Shown: piece after piece, positions 22,092-31,011 of the stretch
Numbering within the stretch: position 1 is the stretch's first letter
Layout: every line of letters starts with the position of its first letter
From: a virus
Virus record (IMG/VR): IMGVR_UViG_3300030060_004062
Coordinates: 1 to 54,473 of that record
DNA length: 54,473 nucleotides
Direction: 5' to 3' (one strand)
Translations under genes and position numbers: made by a program
Notes under the pieces: model-generated
Databases searched by the model: none
The model's input: the letters and a program-made list of their open reading frames with translations, nothing else
Told to the model about the DNA's origin: nothing

Positions 22092-22510
22092 AATTAGTAT
22101 TTCCGTTTGATCCAGTGCCGAAGGGAAGGCCGCGCTTTAATGGTCATGCGTACACACCTAAACGCACTCGTGACGCGGAAAAAGCTATCAGAGAATATGC
22201 TTCGTTAATTTGGAAAGGTGAGGCTATTGACAAGCCTATTGTTGTTAACTTCACCTTCCGTTTCAAGGTTTCTAAGTCTTGGGCTAAGTCGAAAAAAGAG
22301 AAAGCCTTGAGCGGTGAACTCAAGCACGTATCAAGGCCAGATCGTGACAACCTAGAAAAGATGGTGTCAGACGCACTAAACGGTATTGTTTGGGTTGATG
22401 ATAGTCAGATTTACGACGGTAGATCACGAAAAGAATATGCCGAACACGGGGAGATTGTTGTTGAAATAGGAGAGGAAGATGGACGAGAAAACGGAACAGG
22501 CAGCGCGTGA
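22088..22510 (+). CDS. rusA: RusA-family Holliday junction resolvase
   Basis: The start is TTG 22088, overlapping the upstream stop. The 140-residue protein has KGRPRFNGHAYTPKRT at the N-terminus and the RusA core RPDRDNLEKMVSDALNGIVWVDDSQIYD, with the catalytic aspartates. It resolves branched DNA before packaging. Confidence 0.9.
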   Translation: MKLVFPFDPVPKGRPRFNGHAYTPKRTRDAEKAIREYASLIWKGEAIDKPIVVNFTFRFKVSKSWAKSKKEKALSGELKHVSRPDRDNLEKMVSDALNGIVWVDDSQIYDGRSRKEYAEHGEIVVEIGEEDGRENGTGSA

Positions 22511-22598
22511 TTGCACTGCACACACTGAAATAGATGACGACATGATGACAACGTTTCAGCGCATTCTATTGTTGTTGAAACGCTTGCGGAAGAAATAA
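22479..22598 (+). CDS. 39-residue hypothetical protein
   Basis: GAGGAAG precedes ATG 22479. The frame overlaps the rusA end by 32 nt and ends with a basic helix (TFQRILLLLKRLRKK). Possibly an amphipathic membrane or DNA-contact peptide. Confidence 0.45.
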   Translation: MDEKTEQAARDCTAHTEIDDDMMTTFQRILLLLKRLRKK

Positions 22599-22599
22599 G

Positions 22600-22806
22600 A
22601 TGAAAAAACTTAACTATGGAAAGCCAATTGATATAGCAGTTGGTGTTTTGGTTGATAGTGGTTTTCGCGCTCATAAAGATCATGAGGGTAACTGCTATCT
22701 AGATGGCCGCCTTGTGATGGCTCGTGATGTTGTCATCAAGGCTAACAAGGTTTTGGAAGATAAGGGGATGCGAAAAATTCGCTATCCGGGTGTTTTGGAG
22801 GGTTAA
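22600..22806 (+). CDS. 68-residue hypothetical protein
   Basis: It starts right after the previous stop. The protein (MKKLNYGKPIDIAVGVLVD...) is small and basic. Function unknown. Confidence 0.55.
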   Translation: MKKLNYGKPIDIAVGVLVDSGFRAHKDHEGNCYLDGRLVMARDVVIKANKVLEDKGMRKIRYPGVLEG

Positions 22807-22807
22807 A

Positions 22808-23257
22808 ATGAAAAACAAATGCAATTTTATCGGTCGTGTTGGGCAAGACCCGCAAGTGAACCAAACAGGCAATGGCGTCAAGGTAGCTAATGTGTCTATT
22901 GCCGTGTCTGAAAAGTTTAAGGATGGACAAGGAAATCAACAAGAGCGCACTGAATGGGTTCGCTTGATCTTTTGGGGCAATCGTAATGGCGATGGCTTGG
23001 CTGGTGTCGTTGAACGATTCGTCAAAAAAGGCGACTTGATCGACGTTGAATCCAAGTTGCAAACTCGCAAATGGACCGACCAAAGCGGTCAAGAAAAATA
23101 CAACACAGAATTTGTTGTTACTGATCTTGTTATGCTTGGCGGTAACAAAAACGGCGGATCGAACAACAACTCTGGCGGATCTGGCGATGGCTGGGGTAAA
23201 GGTGGGTCTTCTGGTCGCGGAAGTCCAGACTTGGACGGCGATCCAATTCCGTTCTAA
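22808..23257 (+). CDS. ssb: single-stranded DNA-binding protein
   Basis: ATG 22808 has GAGGG upstream. The 149-residue OB-fold protein begins MKNKCNFIGRVGQDPQV, has ERTEWVRLIFWG and a Gly/Asn-rich linker, and ends DLDGDPIPF, the bacterial-type acidic tip that recruits partners such as helicase and recombination proteins. Confidence 0.93.
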   Translation: MKNKCNFIGRVGQDPQVNQTGNGVKVANVSIAVSEKFKDGQGNQQERTEWVRLIFWGNRNGDGLAGVVERFVKKGDLIDVESKLQTRKWTDQSGQEKYNTEFVVTDLVMLGGNKNGGSNNNSGGSGDGWGKGGSSGRGSPDLDGDPIPF

Positions 23258-23469
23258 TGGACAATTTAATATCTGCCGCAAAACTAGCAAAGAAACTCAG
23301 CAACGGATTCATCAGAACCATAACGCTTGAGTTAACCGAGTACGGCGTGATTGTAAGATGTCATGCCGTAAACGGAACTACGTACGGTCATACTGTGCGG
23401 TTGGAGTGCGCATGGTGTGACATAGATGAACTAGATAAAACTATCAGAAGGGTTGAAGAAATCCTTTAA
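23257..23469 (+). CDS. 70-residue hypothetical protein
   Basis: It overlaps the ssb stop (TAATG). The protein (MDNLISAAKLAKKLSNGF...) ends in a helix with a regular IDELDKTIRRVEEIL pattern. Function unknown. Confidence 0.6.
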   Translation: MDNLISAAKLAKKLSNGFIRTITLELTEYGVIVRCHAVNGTTYGHTVRLECAWCDIDELDKTIRRVEEIL

Positions 23470-23478
23470 GGAGATGTG

Positions 23479-24990
23479 ATGGAGATCGCAAGTTGGCCGC
23501 ACCAGATACGCGGCATTGAAATGTTGCGCCAAAGCCTGATGTCTGGTCATAAAAGGCCGCTTCTACAGGCGCCCACCGGATCCGGCAAGACGCGCCTAGC
23601 AGCGCAAATCACCAGAAATGCGCTTGATAAAGGTAAAAAAGTTGCTTTCACGGCACCGGCTATCGGACTGATTGATCAAACCGTTCAATCATTTTACGAA
23701 CTTGGAATTGACAGCGTAGGGGTTATTCAAGCCGACCACCATATGACTGACTGGTCAAAGCCGGTGCAGATCATTAGCCCTATGACGTTGAACCGTCGAG
23801 AAAACTACCCAGATGCAAATTTGGTTCTTGTCGATGAGGCTCACGAAAAGCAAGAAGTCATAAAAAAATGGATGGATCAATATCCAAACATTACATTTAT
23901 TGGCTTGTCCGCAACTCCATGGTCAAAGGGTCTTGGTGACTGGTACGACGATCTAATTAAGCCAACCTTTATTAAGGAACTTATTAGTAAAGGTTATTTG
24001 AGCAAATGGAAGGCTTGGAGTCCTGATCACCCAGATAGAAGCGGCCTAGTAAAGACGGTAAACAAAGAAGGCATTGAAGACTATACAGATAGATCAATGC
24101 TTGCGACTATGGATAAAAAGCCCCTTGTTGCAAAGATCGTTCAGAATTGGATTGAAAATGGAGAGAATCGACCGACCTTTTGCTTTTGCGTAAACCGTAA
24201 ACACGCTAGGTCTATTCAAGAGGAATTTGAGGCGGCAAATATTCCTTGTGGATATATCGACGCCTTTACTAAACCACACGAACGAGAACAACTAAAAAAA
24301 GACTTCCACGAAGGAAAAATTAAAGTTGTTTGCAATGTTGGTTGCTTAACTCGTGGTATTGATTGGGTTGTTTCTTGCGCTATTCTTGCAAGGCCACTGC
24401 GATCAGATATGCTTTACGTTCAAATTATTGGTCGTGTATTACGCAAAGATCAATGGGAATACGCATATATTTTTGATCACTCTGACACGTTTGATACGCT
24501 TGGATCATTCGAGGATATTGACTATTCTCGTTTGCACACTGCGGAACTTGATGAACAGATCAAGAAAGAACGTGACGATAACCGCAAGAAGTCAAAAACC
24601 CGTGAGTGTCCAAAGTGCAAATCGGTTATTCCGCCCGGTCAATCTGTTTGCGGATGTGGGTTTAAGCCCGAGCCGATTCATGATGTTGAATTGGTTGACG
24701 GTAGACTAAAAGAATACGGATCAAAATCAGATGAGAAGCCAAAGAACAGCGTAAACATGAAAGGCAAGGAAATACCTAACCGTGACTTCTACGCAATGCT
24801 TTTGCACCATGCTGAAAAGAAGGGATATGCGGCTGGATGGGCACCCAATCAATACAAAAAAAAGATTGGCGAATACCCGAACGAGCACAAAAACGTAACG
24901 CCAATTAAACCAGTATCGGAGGTGCAATCATGGATCAAAGCAATGGGGATTCGGTACGCAATGGGCAAGAAGAAAGCGAGGAGTTCCTAG
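23479..24990 (+). CDS. DEAH-box superfamily 2 helicase
   Basis: The 503-residue protein has motif I APTGSGKT (31-38), II DEAH (119-122), III SATPW (144-148), the V/VI region CNVGCLTRGID and QIIGRVLR, and a C-terminal zinc ribbon (ECPKCKSVIPPGQSVCGCG). It resembles phage UvsW/SSL2-type helicases that unwind branched or R-loop DNA at replication. ATG 23479 follows AAGGAGATGTG; this site is complementary to a small RNA at 28806-28887. Confidence 0.92.
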   Translation: MEIASWPHQIRGIEMLRQSLMSGHKRPLLQAPTGSGKTRLAAQITRNALDKGKKVAFTAPAIGLIDQTVQSFYELGIDSVGVIQADHHMTDWSKPVQIISPMTLNRRENYPDANLVLVDEAHEKQEVIKKWMDQYPNITFIGLSATPWSKGLGDWYDDLIKPTFIKELISKGYLSKWKAWSPDHPDRSGLVKTVNKEGIEDYTDRSMLATMDKKPLVAKIVQNWIENGENRPTFCFCVNRKHARSIQEEFEAANIPCGYIDAFTKPHEREQLKKDFHEGKIKVVCNVGCLTRGIDWVVSCAILARPLRSDMLYVQIIGRVLRKDQWEYAYIFDHSDTFDTLGSFEDIDYSRLHTAELDEQIKKERDDNRKKSKTRECPKCKSVIPPGQSVCGCGFKPEPIHDVELVDGRLKEYGSKSDEKPKNSVNMKGKEIPNRDFYAMLLHHAEKKGYAAGWAPNQYKKKIGEYPNEHKNVTPIKPVSEVQSWIKAMGIRYAMGKKKARSS

Positions 24991-25325
24991 AGCGTGTTTC
25001 TATTTGCATGTTTGATGGTGGTTTACCGGAAGATTGGGCTAGGTCTGTAGCTAAGATATCAACATCATGGAGGCCAGAGGGCGTGTTTCCTTCAAGATGG
25101 AAAGTTATGGTGGATGATGCCTGCAAGGCCGCGCAAGGATGGTGGCAAGCGTTTGAGGACAACGATTGGTCAACAGATGACCTAAAGGGGCTTGTGCCCA
25201 TCTTAAACGGACGTGAGGTTGTTGAAGTAGGAATTGCATCCGTTACACTAAGTGATGGAGAGAAGGTTCACAGAAGGCCGCAAGGTGATGGTGTGGCTAA
25301 GTGGGATGAAGGATTTAGGAAATGA
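24930..25325 (+). CDS. 131-residue hypothetical protein
   Basis: It overlaps the helicase by 61 nt and the methyltransferase by 4 nt. The protein starts MDQSNGDSVRNGQEESEEF and ends VHRRPQGDGVAKWDEGFRK. Function unknown. Confidence 0.6.
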   Translation: MDQSNGDSVRNGQEESEEFLERVSICMFDGGLPEDWARSVAKISTSWRPEGVFPSRWKVMVDDACKAAQGWWQAFEDNDWSTDDLKGLVPILNGREVVEVGIASVTLSDGEKVHRRPQGDGVAKWDEGFRK

Positions 25326-26017
25326 AACACGCACGAAAAGAAATTATTGGTGATTGTGTCTTGTATCATGGAGACTGCATGGAGATTATGAAAGAACTTG
25401 ATATGGTTGATGCTGTTGTTACCGATCCTCCGTATGGTATTGGAGAGAGCAACAAAAAAGGTCAATCGCGCGGTAAAATGGCAAAGCCAAAAAACTATAA
25501 GGGCGCAGACGGATGGGATGAAAAACCAGCATCCAAGGAGTGCATAGAAAAAATCAGGTCAATTTCAAAAAATCAAATAATCTTTGGTGGAAATTACTTT
25601 GATGGATTGGGATCAACTTCATGCTGGCTAGTTTGGGACAAGCAAAATGGCAGCAACGATTTCGCCGACTGCGAATTAGCTTGGACAAATTTAGATAAAG
25701 CAGTTAGGCGCATATATTGGCGATGGAACGGAATGATAAGAAAAGGCAATGACATTAGAGAGCATCCGACGCAAAAACCTGTCGGTGTTATGGAGTGGTG
25801 CCTAACTCATGTCCCTGATGCGCAAACAATTCTTGATCCGTTCATGGGAAGCGGAACAACTCTAGTTGCGTGCGCCAAGATGGGTCGCAAAGGCATCGGC
25901 ATTGAACTTGACCCAGAGTATTTTGACATAGCCTGTAAGCGTGTTGAGGAAGCATATAAACAGCCTGATATGTTCGTACAGGTGCAAAAGAAACCAGAAC
26001 AAGACAGTATGTTTTGA
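25322..26017 (+). CDS. DNA adenine or cytosine-N4 methyltransferase
   Basis: The 231-residue protein has the beta-class order: motif IV TDPPYG (34-39) first, then the SAM-binding motif I DPFMGSGTTLVA near the C-terminus, with EHPTQKP and ELDPEYF between and after. The TDPPYG loop fits N6-adenine or N4-cytosine methylation. With the m5C enzyme it gives the phage two separate DNA modification activities. Confidence 0.9.
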   Translation: MKHARKEIIGDCVLYHGDCMEIMKELDMVDAVVTDPPYGIGESNKKGQSRGKMAKPKNYKGADGWDEKPASKECIEKIRSISKNQIIFGGNYFDGLGSTSCWLVWDKQNGSNDFADCELAWTNLDKAVRRIYWRWNGMIRKGNDIREHPTQKPVGVMEWCLTHVPDAQTILDPFMGSGTTLVACAKMGRKGIGIELDPEYFDIACKRVEEAYKQPDMFVQVQKKPEQDSMF

Positions 26018-26163
26018 TAGAGTTCTATGTATTGCATAATGACATGCTGAAACTTGAAATATGCCCTGCTTGGAAAGATATATATTGCTCATTCGATAAT
26101 TCAAGAATGTCGATGATTGGGCATCATGGCTTTCATGCTGTCACAGTGGTTTTTGAGGGGTGA
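26014..26163 (+). CDS. 49-residue hypothetical protein (TTG start)
   Basis: The frame starts at a TTG overlapping the methyltransferase stop (TTTTGA), as does 8518. It reads MIEFYVLHNDMLKLEICPAW... and ends 3 nt before the primase. It has no strong ribosome binding site. Confidence 0.45.
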   Translation: MIEFYVLHNDMLKLEICPAWKDIYCSFDNSRMSMIGHHGFHAVTVVFEG

Positions 26164-26166
26164 TAA

Positions 26167-27078
26167 ATGACACTTTTGGAGAGGTGTGAGGGTAGATGGT
26201 TCGACATTCTGGCAACGCTAGGAATTGACAAATCTTTCTTGTCCGGCAGAAATGGTCCTTGTCCAATGTGCTCTGGTAGAGATCGCTGGAGGTGGACAGA
26301 TCACAAGCAGGCTGGAATGTGGGTTTGCAATCAATGCGGAACTGGTAACGGCATAAATCTTTTGATGCAATATCACGGATGGGACTTTAAACAATGCGCC
26401 CAAGAAATTGAAAAAATCATTGGATCGACCACGTATCACAAGCAAAAGAAACCATCTGAAGATGAGTGTTTAGATAAAATGCGGGCGGTGTGGTCGTCAA
26501 CTAAGCCTGTGACAAAAGGCGATCCTGTTGACAAGTACCTTTGTTCTCGCAATATCGACTTGCCACGGTTCCCCAAGATTATGAGGTATGCGCCGCTTTT
26601 GCATCATCCCGATGGCAGATTTCACGGAATGGTCTGCGCTATCTCAGATGCACAAGGAAAGATTGTTAACCTTCACCGCACGTTCCTGAACGAAGATGGA
26701 ACTAAGACGGAAACTACCAAGGCCAAAAACAAGCTAACTATGCGTGGTTCAATTCCAGAAGGAAGCTCAATCAAGCTATACGGCCACAAAGGCCGTTTAG
26801 CGATTGCTGAGGGAATAGAAACGGCACTTAGGTATATGGTGCTACATAAAGTCCCAGCGTGGCCCTGCGTGGCCTCAAAACGGCTCTCTACGTTTATGCC
26901 AGACGATGATGTAACGGAATTGATCATTGCGGGCGACAACGACGAATCGTTCACTGGGCAAAAAGCTATGTTCGAAGCTGCGAATAGAATTTGGGTTGAA
27001 CGAAAAAAGCGCGGTATACCGATTAAGATCACACCGCACCTTGCACCAGATTTAGGGAAAGATTGGGCCGATTATTAA
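26167..27078 (+). CDS. zinc-ribbon/Toprim primase
   Basis: The 303-residue protein has a Prim_Zn_Ribbon domain with CPMC (C32, C35) and CNQC (C54, C57), then a Toprim domain with EGIETAL and IAGDND. This is the T7 gp4/P4-alpha-type phage primase without a helicase part; the helicase upstream is of another superfamily, so a host replicative helicase may be used. Confidence 0.9.
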   Translation: MTLLERCEGRWFDILATLGIDKSFLSGRNGPCPMCSGRDRWRWTDHKQAGMWVCNQCGTGNGINLLMQYHGWDFKQCAQEIEKIIGSTTYHKQKKPSEDECLDKMRAVWSSTKPVTKGDPVDKYLCSRNIDLPRFPKIMRYAPLLHHPDGRFHGMVCAISDAQGKIVNLHRTFLNEDGTKTETTKAKNKLTMRGSIPEGSSIKLYGHKGRLAIAEGIETALRYMVLHKVPAWPCVASKRLSTFMPDDDVTELIIAGDNDESFTGQKAMFEAANRIWVERKKRGIPIKITPHLAPDLGKDWADY

Positions 27079-27229
27079 TTTGACATGGCCCTTCTTATCG
27101 CCTAAATACGAATTGTGATGAGATATCCATCCGGTGTTATTTTTTAAAACACATTAAACATATGAAAGGCCGGTTTCTTTATCGGTTTGCTTTCGGTTTT
27201 CGGTGGTCCCCCCGTATCTCCTCACAATC

Positions 27230-28402
27230 TTAGTTTAGAGACTCAACAACTACATTCATGTCAGAGACAGTTATGTTGGTTGTCGCGCTAGTGTTCTCAA
27301 CAAAAACCTCAATGTAATCGTTCTCGTTTAGTTCTACGACTGTCTGAACCACGGTATTTTCAGAACGACCAGATGAGTTCGCAGTGGTGTATGTCTCACT
27401 ATTATCTACAACCGTTCCGTTTAGTGCGATATACGATCCGATAACGTTGTTTGTTCCAGAAGTGAACGACAAAACAGCAGTTACCTTGTATGCCCGAACG
27501 ATTGCCCCGTCAGACGTAAGGCGATTATTCGCGTGAGTGAAACGCTGAGTGATAGGTTCAACCGTAGTTGTTCCAGCCACTTTAACGGGTGTATTAGTTG
27601 CCGCAATGACCGTGGCTGTCGCATTACCAGTCATTGTCATATGAGCAATGTTTGCACTGTTAATTACGCCACTGCAATCCGACCAGTTTGATTTGTCGTC
27701 GTCGTATTGGACTCCGGTTGTGTATGTTCCCGATCCAGAAAAGTTAACGGTGTCTAGGATGTATCCTTCAACTGGGATTGTTGCCGAAACATCAGCATTA
27801 ATTCCTGTTGCTCCAGACGTAACCACAAAAACAGAGTTGGTAACACGCAATCTACGTGTGAGGGTTAATGTTGATGGAAGAATTAATCCTGTTCCGCCAG
27901 AGGCTGGTTGGATCAGGCTGTCAGAAAAAACAATAGAACCAATTGTTCCATCAAATGTTAGGTTCGAACTGTTCAGAATAGCGCATGTATTAAATACAGC
28001 GTTGTTGTAGCCTGCAATAGTGCCAACATTAGCGCAGTTTGTGAAGTTGAATGCCAGCCAGTCAAGTGCTTGGTTAGCATTTGCTGTGGCATCAAGATCA
28101 ACAGCGGTTCCATGGGTAATAGTGAAGAACCGACATATGATTGTCCACTCACTAGTCAGAAGTGCAGTTCCAGCATCAAGCCCGGTACTGACCAGAGACG
28201 TGTTTTCAGATGATCCACCGGCCAATGTATTGTTTTGCCCTGCTACGATTCTATCTCCTGTCAGATCAATATCACCATTCAGGTAATACGTTTTGTCATC
28301 CTCAAGCGTGATAATCCCTCCAACAGCGGTAGGAAAATCGGACTTGTGAGATACAAAGACAATGTTATCTTGTCCACCAGGAAGAACACCAACGCCAATC
28401 AT
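27230..28402 (-). CDS. receptor-binding spike/fibre
   Basis: The 390-residue product has repeated short beta-strands with N/T/G-rich turns (GAGSS..., TITHGTAVD, DTVNFSGSG) fitting a beta-helix, and a C-terminal jelly-roll-like domain (VRAYKVTAVLSFTSGTNNVI... VEVFVENTSA). It is the terminal gene of the tail-lysis cluster and converges with the primase. A host-recognition role is inferred. Confidence 0.7.
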   Translation of the reverse strand: MIGVGVLPGGQDNIVFVSHKSDFPTAVGGIITLEDDKTYYLNGDIDLTGDRIVAGQNNTLAGGSSENTSLVSTGLDAGTALLTSEWTIICRFFTITHGTAVDLDATANANQALDWLAFNFTNCANVGTIAGYNNAVFNTCAILNSSNLTFDGTIGSIVFSDSLIQPASGGTGLILPSTLTLTRRLRVTNSVFVVTSGATGINADVSATIPVEGYILDTVNFSGSGTYTTGVQYDDDKSNWSDCSGVINSANIAHMTMTGNATATVIAATNTPVKVAGTTTVEPITQRFTHANNRLTSDGAIVRAYKVTAVLSFTSGTNNVIGSYIALNGTVVDNSETYTTANSSGRSENTVVQTVVELNENDYIEVFVENTSATTNITVSDMNVVVESLN

Positions 28403-28668
28403 TACGCAGCCTCCGAAATCACTGCAATGCTTTTAGAGTCATCAGGTCTTGCATAAATCTCGAAACCAGCTTGAGGCTTGATTGCAATTGATCCTTTAGG
28501 GAAAATAGTAATCCCCACGTCTGTTGCGCTTGGTGTTGTGCTTTTTTCGAACAATTCAATGGAAACTGTTCCACCATTCTGCAATGTGTAAACAACGTTA
28601 TCTGTTAGAGTCGATGTGATGTCGGTCCAAACATCTTCTGTAAGAGCTATGTTTATTGTATTAGCCAT
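28402..28668 (-). CDS. 88-residue tail-associated hypothetical protein
   Basis: ATG 28668 follows GGGAA. The beta-rich protein (MANTINIALTEDVWTDITS...) precedes the spike gene with an overlapping stop and could be a fibre assembly or collar domain. Confidence 0.55.
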   Translation of the reverse strand: MANTINIALTEDVWTDITSTLTDNVVYTLQNGGTVSIELFEKSTTPSATDVGITIFPKGSIAIKPQAGFEIYARPDDSKSIAVISEAA

Positions 28669-28685
28669 TTCTTGTTCCCGGTTTC

Positions 28686-28723
28686 GTCCTGCCGGGTTGA
28701 TCGGTACGCCGACGGGGCAGGAC
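28686..28723. promoter_or_regulatory. 5'-leader inverted repeat
   Basis: GTCCTGCC and GGCAGGAC form a perfect 8-bp stem with a 22-nt loop 18 nt upstream of the 28668 start. It has no U-tract, so it is more likely a mRNA stabiliser or regulator than a terminator. Confidence 0.45.
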
Positions 28724-28805
28724 AAAACCGCCTACCTGTGTGCACCCAGAAACGCACCGATCAAGAACAAATATAGAACAAACACAATCTTAGGTAAATA
28801 AAAAC

Positions 28806-28887
28806 CAAAAGACCGCTAGAAATAAATCTAACGGCCTTCTGGGAGGAGATGTGATGTGCGCTCTACGGGAGGAGAAAACCGGAGCGC
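28806..28887 (-). ncRNA. candidate small RNA with anti-Shine-Dalgarno sequences
   Basis: A promoter (TTGACA 28917-28922, 17-nt spacer, CATATT 28894-28899) overlaps the holin stop, and a terminator (GGCCGTTAGA/TCTAGCGGTC then TTTT, 28806-28838) follows 60 nt later. The ~82-nt RNA starts with a 9-bp stem (TGTGCGCTC/GAGCGCACA). UCUCCUCCC occurs twice, in the loop and in the linker. The linker segment is complementary over 12 nt to the helicase GGAGATGTGATG ribosome binding site and start. Confidence 0.5.
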
Positions 28888-28918
28888 ACATTCAATATGT
28901 AGTGCATCCCCTCTAATG

Positions 28919-29494
28919 TCAACTACTAGATTTAGATATTTTGTTCCAGTGCTCAATAGCCTCATCAGATAGCGGCTTTGATTCGTCGTCCATTTCTGAT
29001 TTGAATTGATCTTGTGTGATCTCTTTTTTGCCCAGATCACGGATTCGATCCTGAGTGTCAAGAATTGCCTTAACCTGATCGGCAGACGGTCCTTTACCTA
29101 GCTTAACTTTTTCAAGGTGCCTAGTTGTAAAGTAGAATCCAGCAATAGCGATAAAGACAGCGGCGAGCCACTCGGGAACAAGAGCATATGCCGCCATAGC
29201 CGAACTAAACCGAACAGGGTCAAAGATAGGCCAAACAAGTAACCCCATAACACCCAAAGCCATCAGCGGTCTGGGCGCACGGTTTAACCCGTCCCACAAC
29301 GAATCCCACCAAGTCCTGTTCTGTCTTAACTGTGAGTTCTCAGACGAATAGGCAGCATGTACTGCCATTGCCTCAGTGTGTTGATTAGACTCTTGCTGTA
29401 CCTTGTCTCCGGTAAATTTTGCTACGGTATTACCTACAGCACTAACCGTTGACCCGATACCACCCACAAACAAGTTTTTGAGAAACCCAATCAT
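28919..29494 (-). CDS. holin, 3-TM type
   Basis: The 191-residue protein starts with MIGFLKNLFVGG, contains PLMALGVMGLLVWPIF and a second helix near FIAIAGFYF, and ends with an acidic helix. This matches the 3TM holin family often seen next to T4-type lysozymes. It overlaps the lysozyme gene by 4 nt. Confidence 0.8.
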   Translation of the reverse strand: MIGFLKNLFVGGIGSTVSAVGNTVAKFTGDKVQQESNQHTEAMAVHAAYSSENSQLRQNRTWWDSLWDGLNRAPRPLMALGVMGLLVWPIFDPVRFSSAMAAYALVPEWLAAVFIAIAGFYFTTRHLEKVKLGKGPSADQVKAILDTQDRIRDLGKKEITQDQFKSEMDDESKPLSDEAIEHWNKISKSSS

Positions 29495-29964
29495 CCCGTT
29501 ACGATCATGTCTTTAATTCGAATCGCACGATTGCCAACTTGACGCGCCCATTTGCTATCAAGAGCCTCTACTCCCGCCCTTTCGAAATCACCAGAACGCA
29601 TGGCAGAAAGCATATTCTTGAACTTTGACATACGATGCCACCCAAGATTAAAGCACATATTGGCTAGGGCTTCTTGACGAAGATCAGACAGATCGCGCCA
29701 CCAAGGTATGTTGCGGTCTAAATCATCGCAAACACCCTTGATGTCATTCATGCACAGAATCTCCACCTGATTGTTTGTGAGAACAAGTTTAGACAAGTCG
29801 AAAGACTGATCAATGCCAATCATGTTCATCTCATCTTGAGACAAACCAACATGGTCAAGGTTGCGACCAATGCCAACAGTCAAAAGCCCCTCAGTATCGC
29901 GATACGGTGTACTCCTTACACCCTCATCAATCTTCAACTGATTCACGAGTCTTACAATGTTCAT
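29491..29964 (-). CDS. T4-type lysozyme (endolysin)
   Basis: The 157-residue enzyme has the GH24 catalytic triad: E14 (LKIDEG), D23 (YRDTEG) and T29 (LLTVGIG). The C-terminal domain has CFNLGW and the motif near WARQVGNRA. It cleaves peptidoglycan at lysis. No signal peptide is seen, so release depends on the holin. Confidence 0.93.
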   Translation of the reverse strand: MNIVRLVNQLKIDEGVRSTPYRDTEGLLTVGIGRNLDHVGLSQDEMNMIGIDQSFDLSKLVLTNNQVEILCMNDIKGVCDDLDRNIPWWRDLSDLRQEALANMCFNLGWHRMSKFKNMLSAMRSGDFERAGVEALDSKWARQVGNRAIRIKDMIVTG

Positions 29965-29967
29965 ATC

Positions 29968-30336
29968 TCAATCCGGCTTGATAATATCGTCTACAGAGCA
30001 AATATCTTTTTTGGAAAAGCCAAACTTTTTGCAGGCAGCACTGAACATAACAACCACACCCTTTGCACCATAAAGACCACCAACCGCAAGAATGCCATAA
30101 GTTATTGGCCCGTCTGGAATCTCCATCCATTCAATAATTCCGCCCCAGAAAACACCACAGAAGAACACCAAGAAGGGCTCAAGCAAGAATTCCCTGAACG
30201 TCGGGAACCGCCTTTTTATGTGCGACCAATAGACAAAACGACCAATTAATATTGATGCAAAATAGAGAAAGCTTGCATAGTAATCCTTCGCCACGGCTAT
30301 CATTTCATTCCAAAATCCTATGTCTCTATATGGCAT
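29968..30336 (-). CDS. membrane protein of the lysis cassette
   Basis: The 122-residue product has three hydrophobic segments (about residues 18-32, 50-66 and 78-100) and begins 3 nt upstream of the endolysin stop. A second holin or antiholin (LydA-like) is plausible but not proven. Confidence 0.6.
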   Translation of the reverse strand: MPYRDIGFWNEMIAVAKDYYASFLYFASILIGRFVYWSHIKRRFPTFREFLLEPFLVFFCGVFWGGIIEWMEIPDGPITYGILAVGGLYGAKGVVVMFSAACKKFGFSKKDICSVDDIIKPD

Positions 30337-31011
30337 CTACACACGCTTAAACTTATTAATTGCTCTTTCCATTAAACAATAACCCAAAGTTTTATTTAAT
30401 GAAAGAGTTGAGCAATCATTTATTAGCGGTATAGCCTTCTCGCCTATCCTTTCGGCTAGTATGTTATCATCTTCTTTGTTTATGTCAATTCCGGTGTCAA
30501 CAAAAACATACTCAGAAAGGTCTAATAGTTCTGTTTTTTTCTTCGTGAACCTGCGCTTGTGAACAAAGTAAGAATTTTCACCAGCAACTAAAACTCGACC
30601 ACCATACAAAGCGCACGTTCCAAATCTTAGAACATTTCCGGCCTGCATTGCATTTTTAACCGGAGCAAGAGCGTACATGTAAGTTTTATCACTGAAGTCA
30701 TCGGACTTTGGTTTAAACAAAAACGCTGTCTTAATCATCCAGACGCAAAAAGCCATAAAGGCCATTATCAAGGGCCAGAATCCTTGATCTAGGTACACCC
30801 CCGACAAGTTAGTCACTGTGCTTAGAGATACGTAGAGGCCAAGAATAGCAATCATTGCCTGCGCGTTTCCGTTCCTAACGTTAGGCCACGCAATAGCGCA
30901 CAAACAAATAATGCTCAGGTCGTGAAATACCCAAGCAGCGAACCATTGATCCTCAAAAAAGTAATGAGCGAACTGAAAATACATCAAGCCGCCCATCAAC
31001 ATCGTCATCAT
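30337..31011 (-). CDS. multi-pass membrane protein with a soluble C-terminal domain
   Basis: The first 100 residues contain about four membrane helices; the remaining 120 form a soluble domain (ALYGGRVLVAGENSYFVHKRRF... CSTLSLNKTLGYCLMERAI). It sits between spike and lysis genes. I do not recognise it. Confidence 0.5.
   Translation of the reverse strand: MMTMLMGGLMYFQFAHYFFEDQWFAAWVFHDLSIICLCAIAWPNVRNGNAQAMIAILGLYVSLSTVTNLSGVYLDQGFWPLIMAFMAFCVWMIKTAFLFKPKSDDFSDKTYMYALAPVKNAMQAGNVLRFGTCALYGGRVLVAGENSYFVHKRRFTKKKTELLDLSEYVFVDTGIDINKEDDNILAERIGEKAIPLINDCSTLSLNKTLGYCLMERAINKFKRV

Noticed and set aside
22742-23290. 182-codon minus-strand ORF
   Set aside because: It is antisense to ssb, which is firmly identified.
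27080-27108. TTGACA-17-TAAATA on the plus strand after primase
   Set aside because: The -10 match is poor and it would only give antisense RNA of the spike gene; no terminator or product follows.
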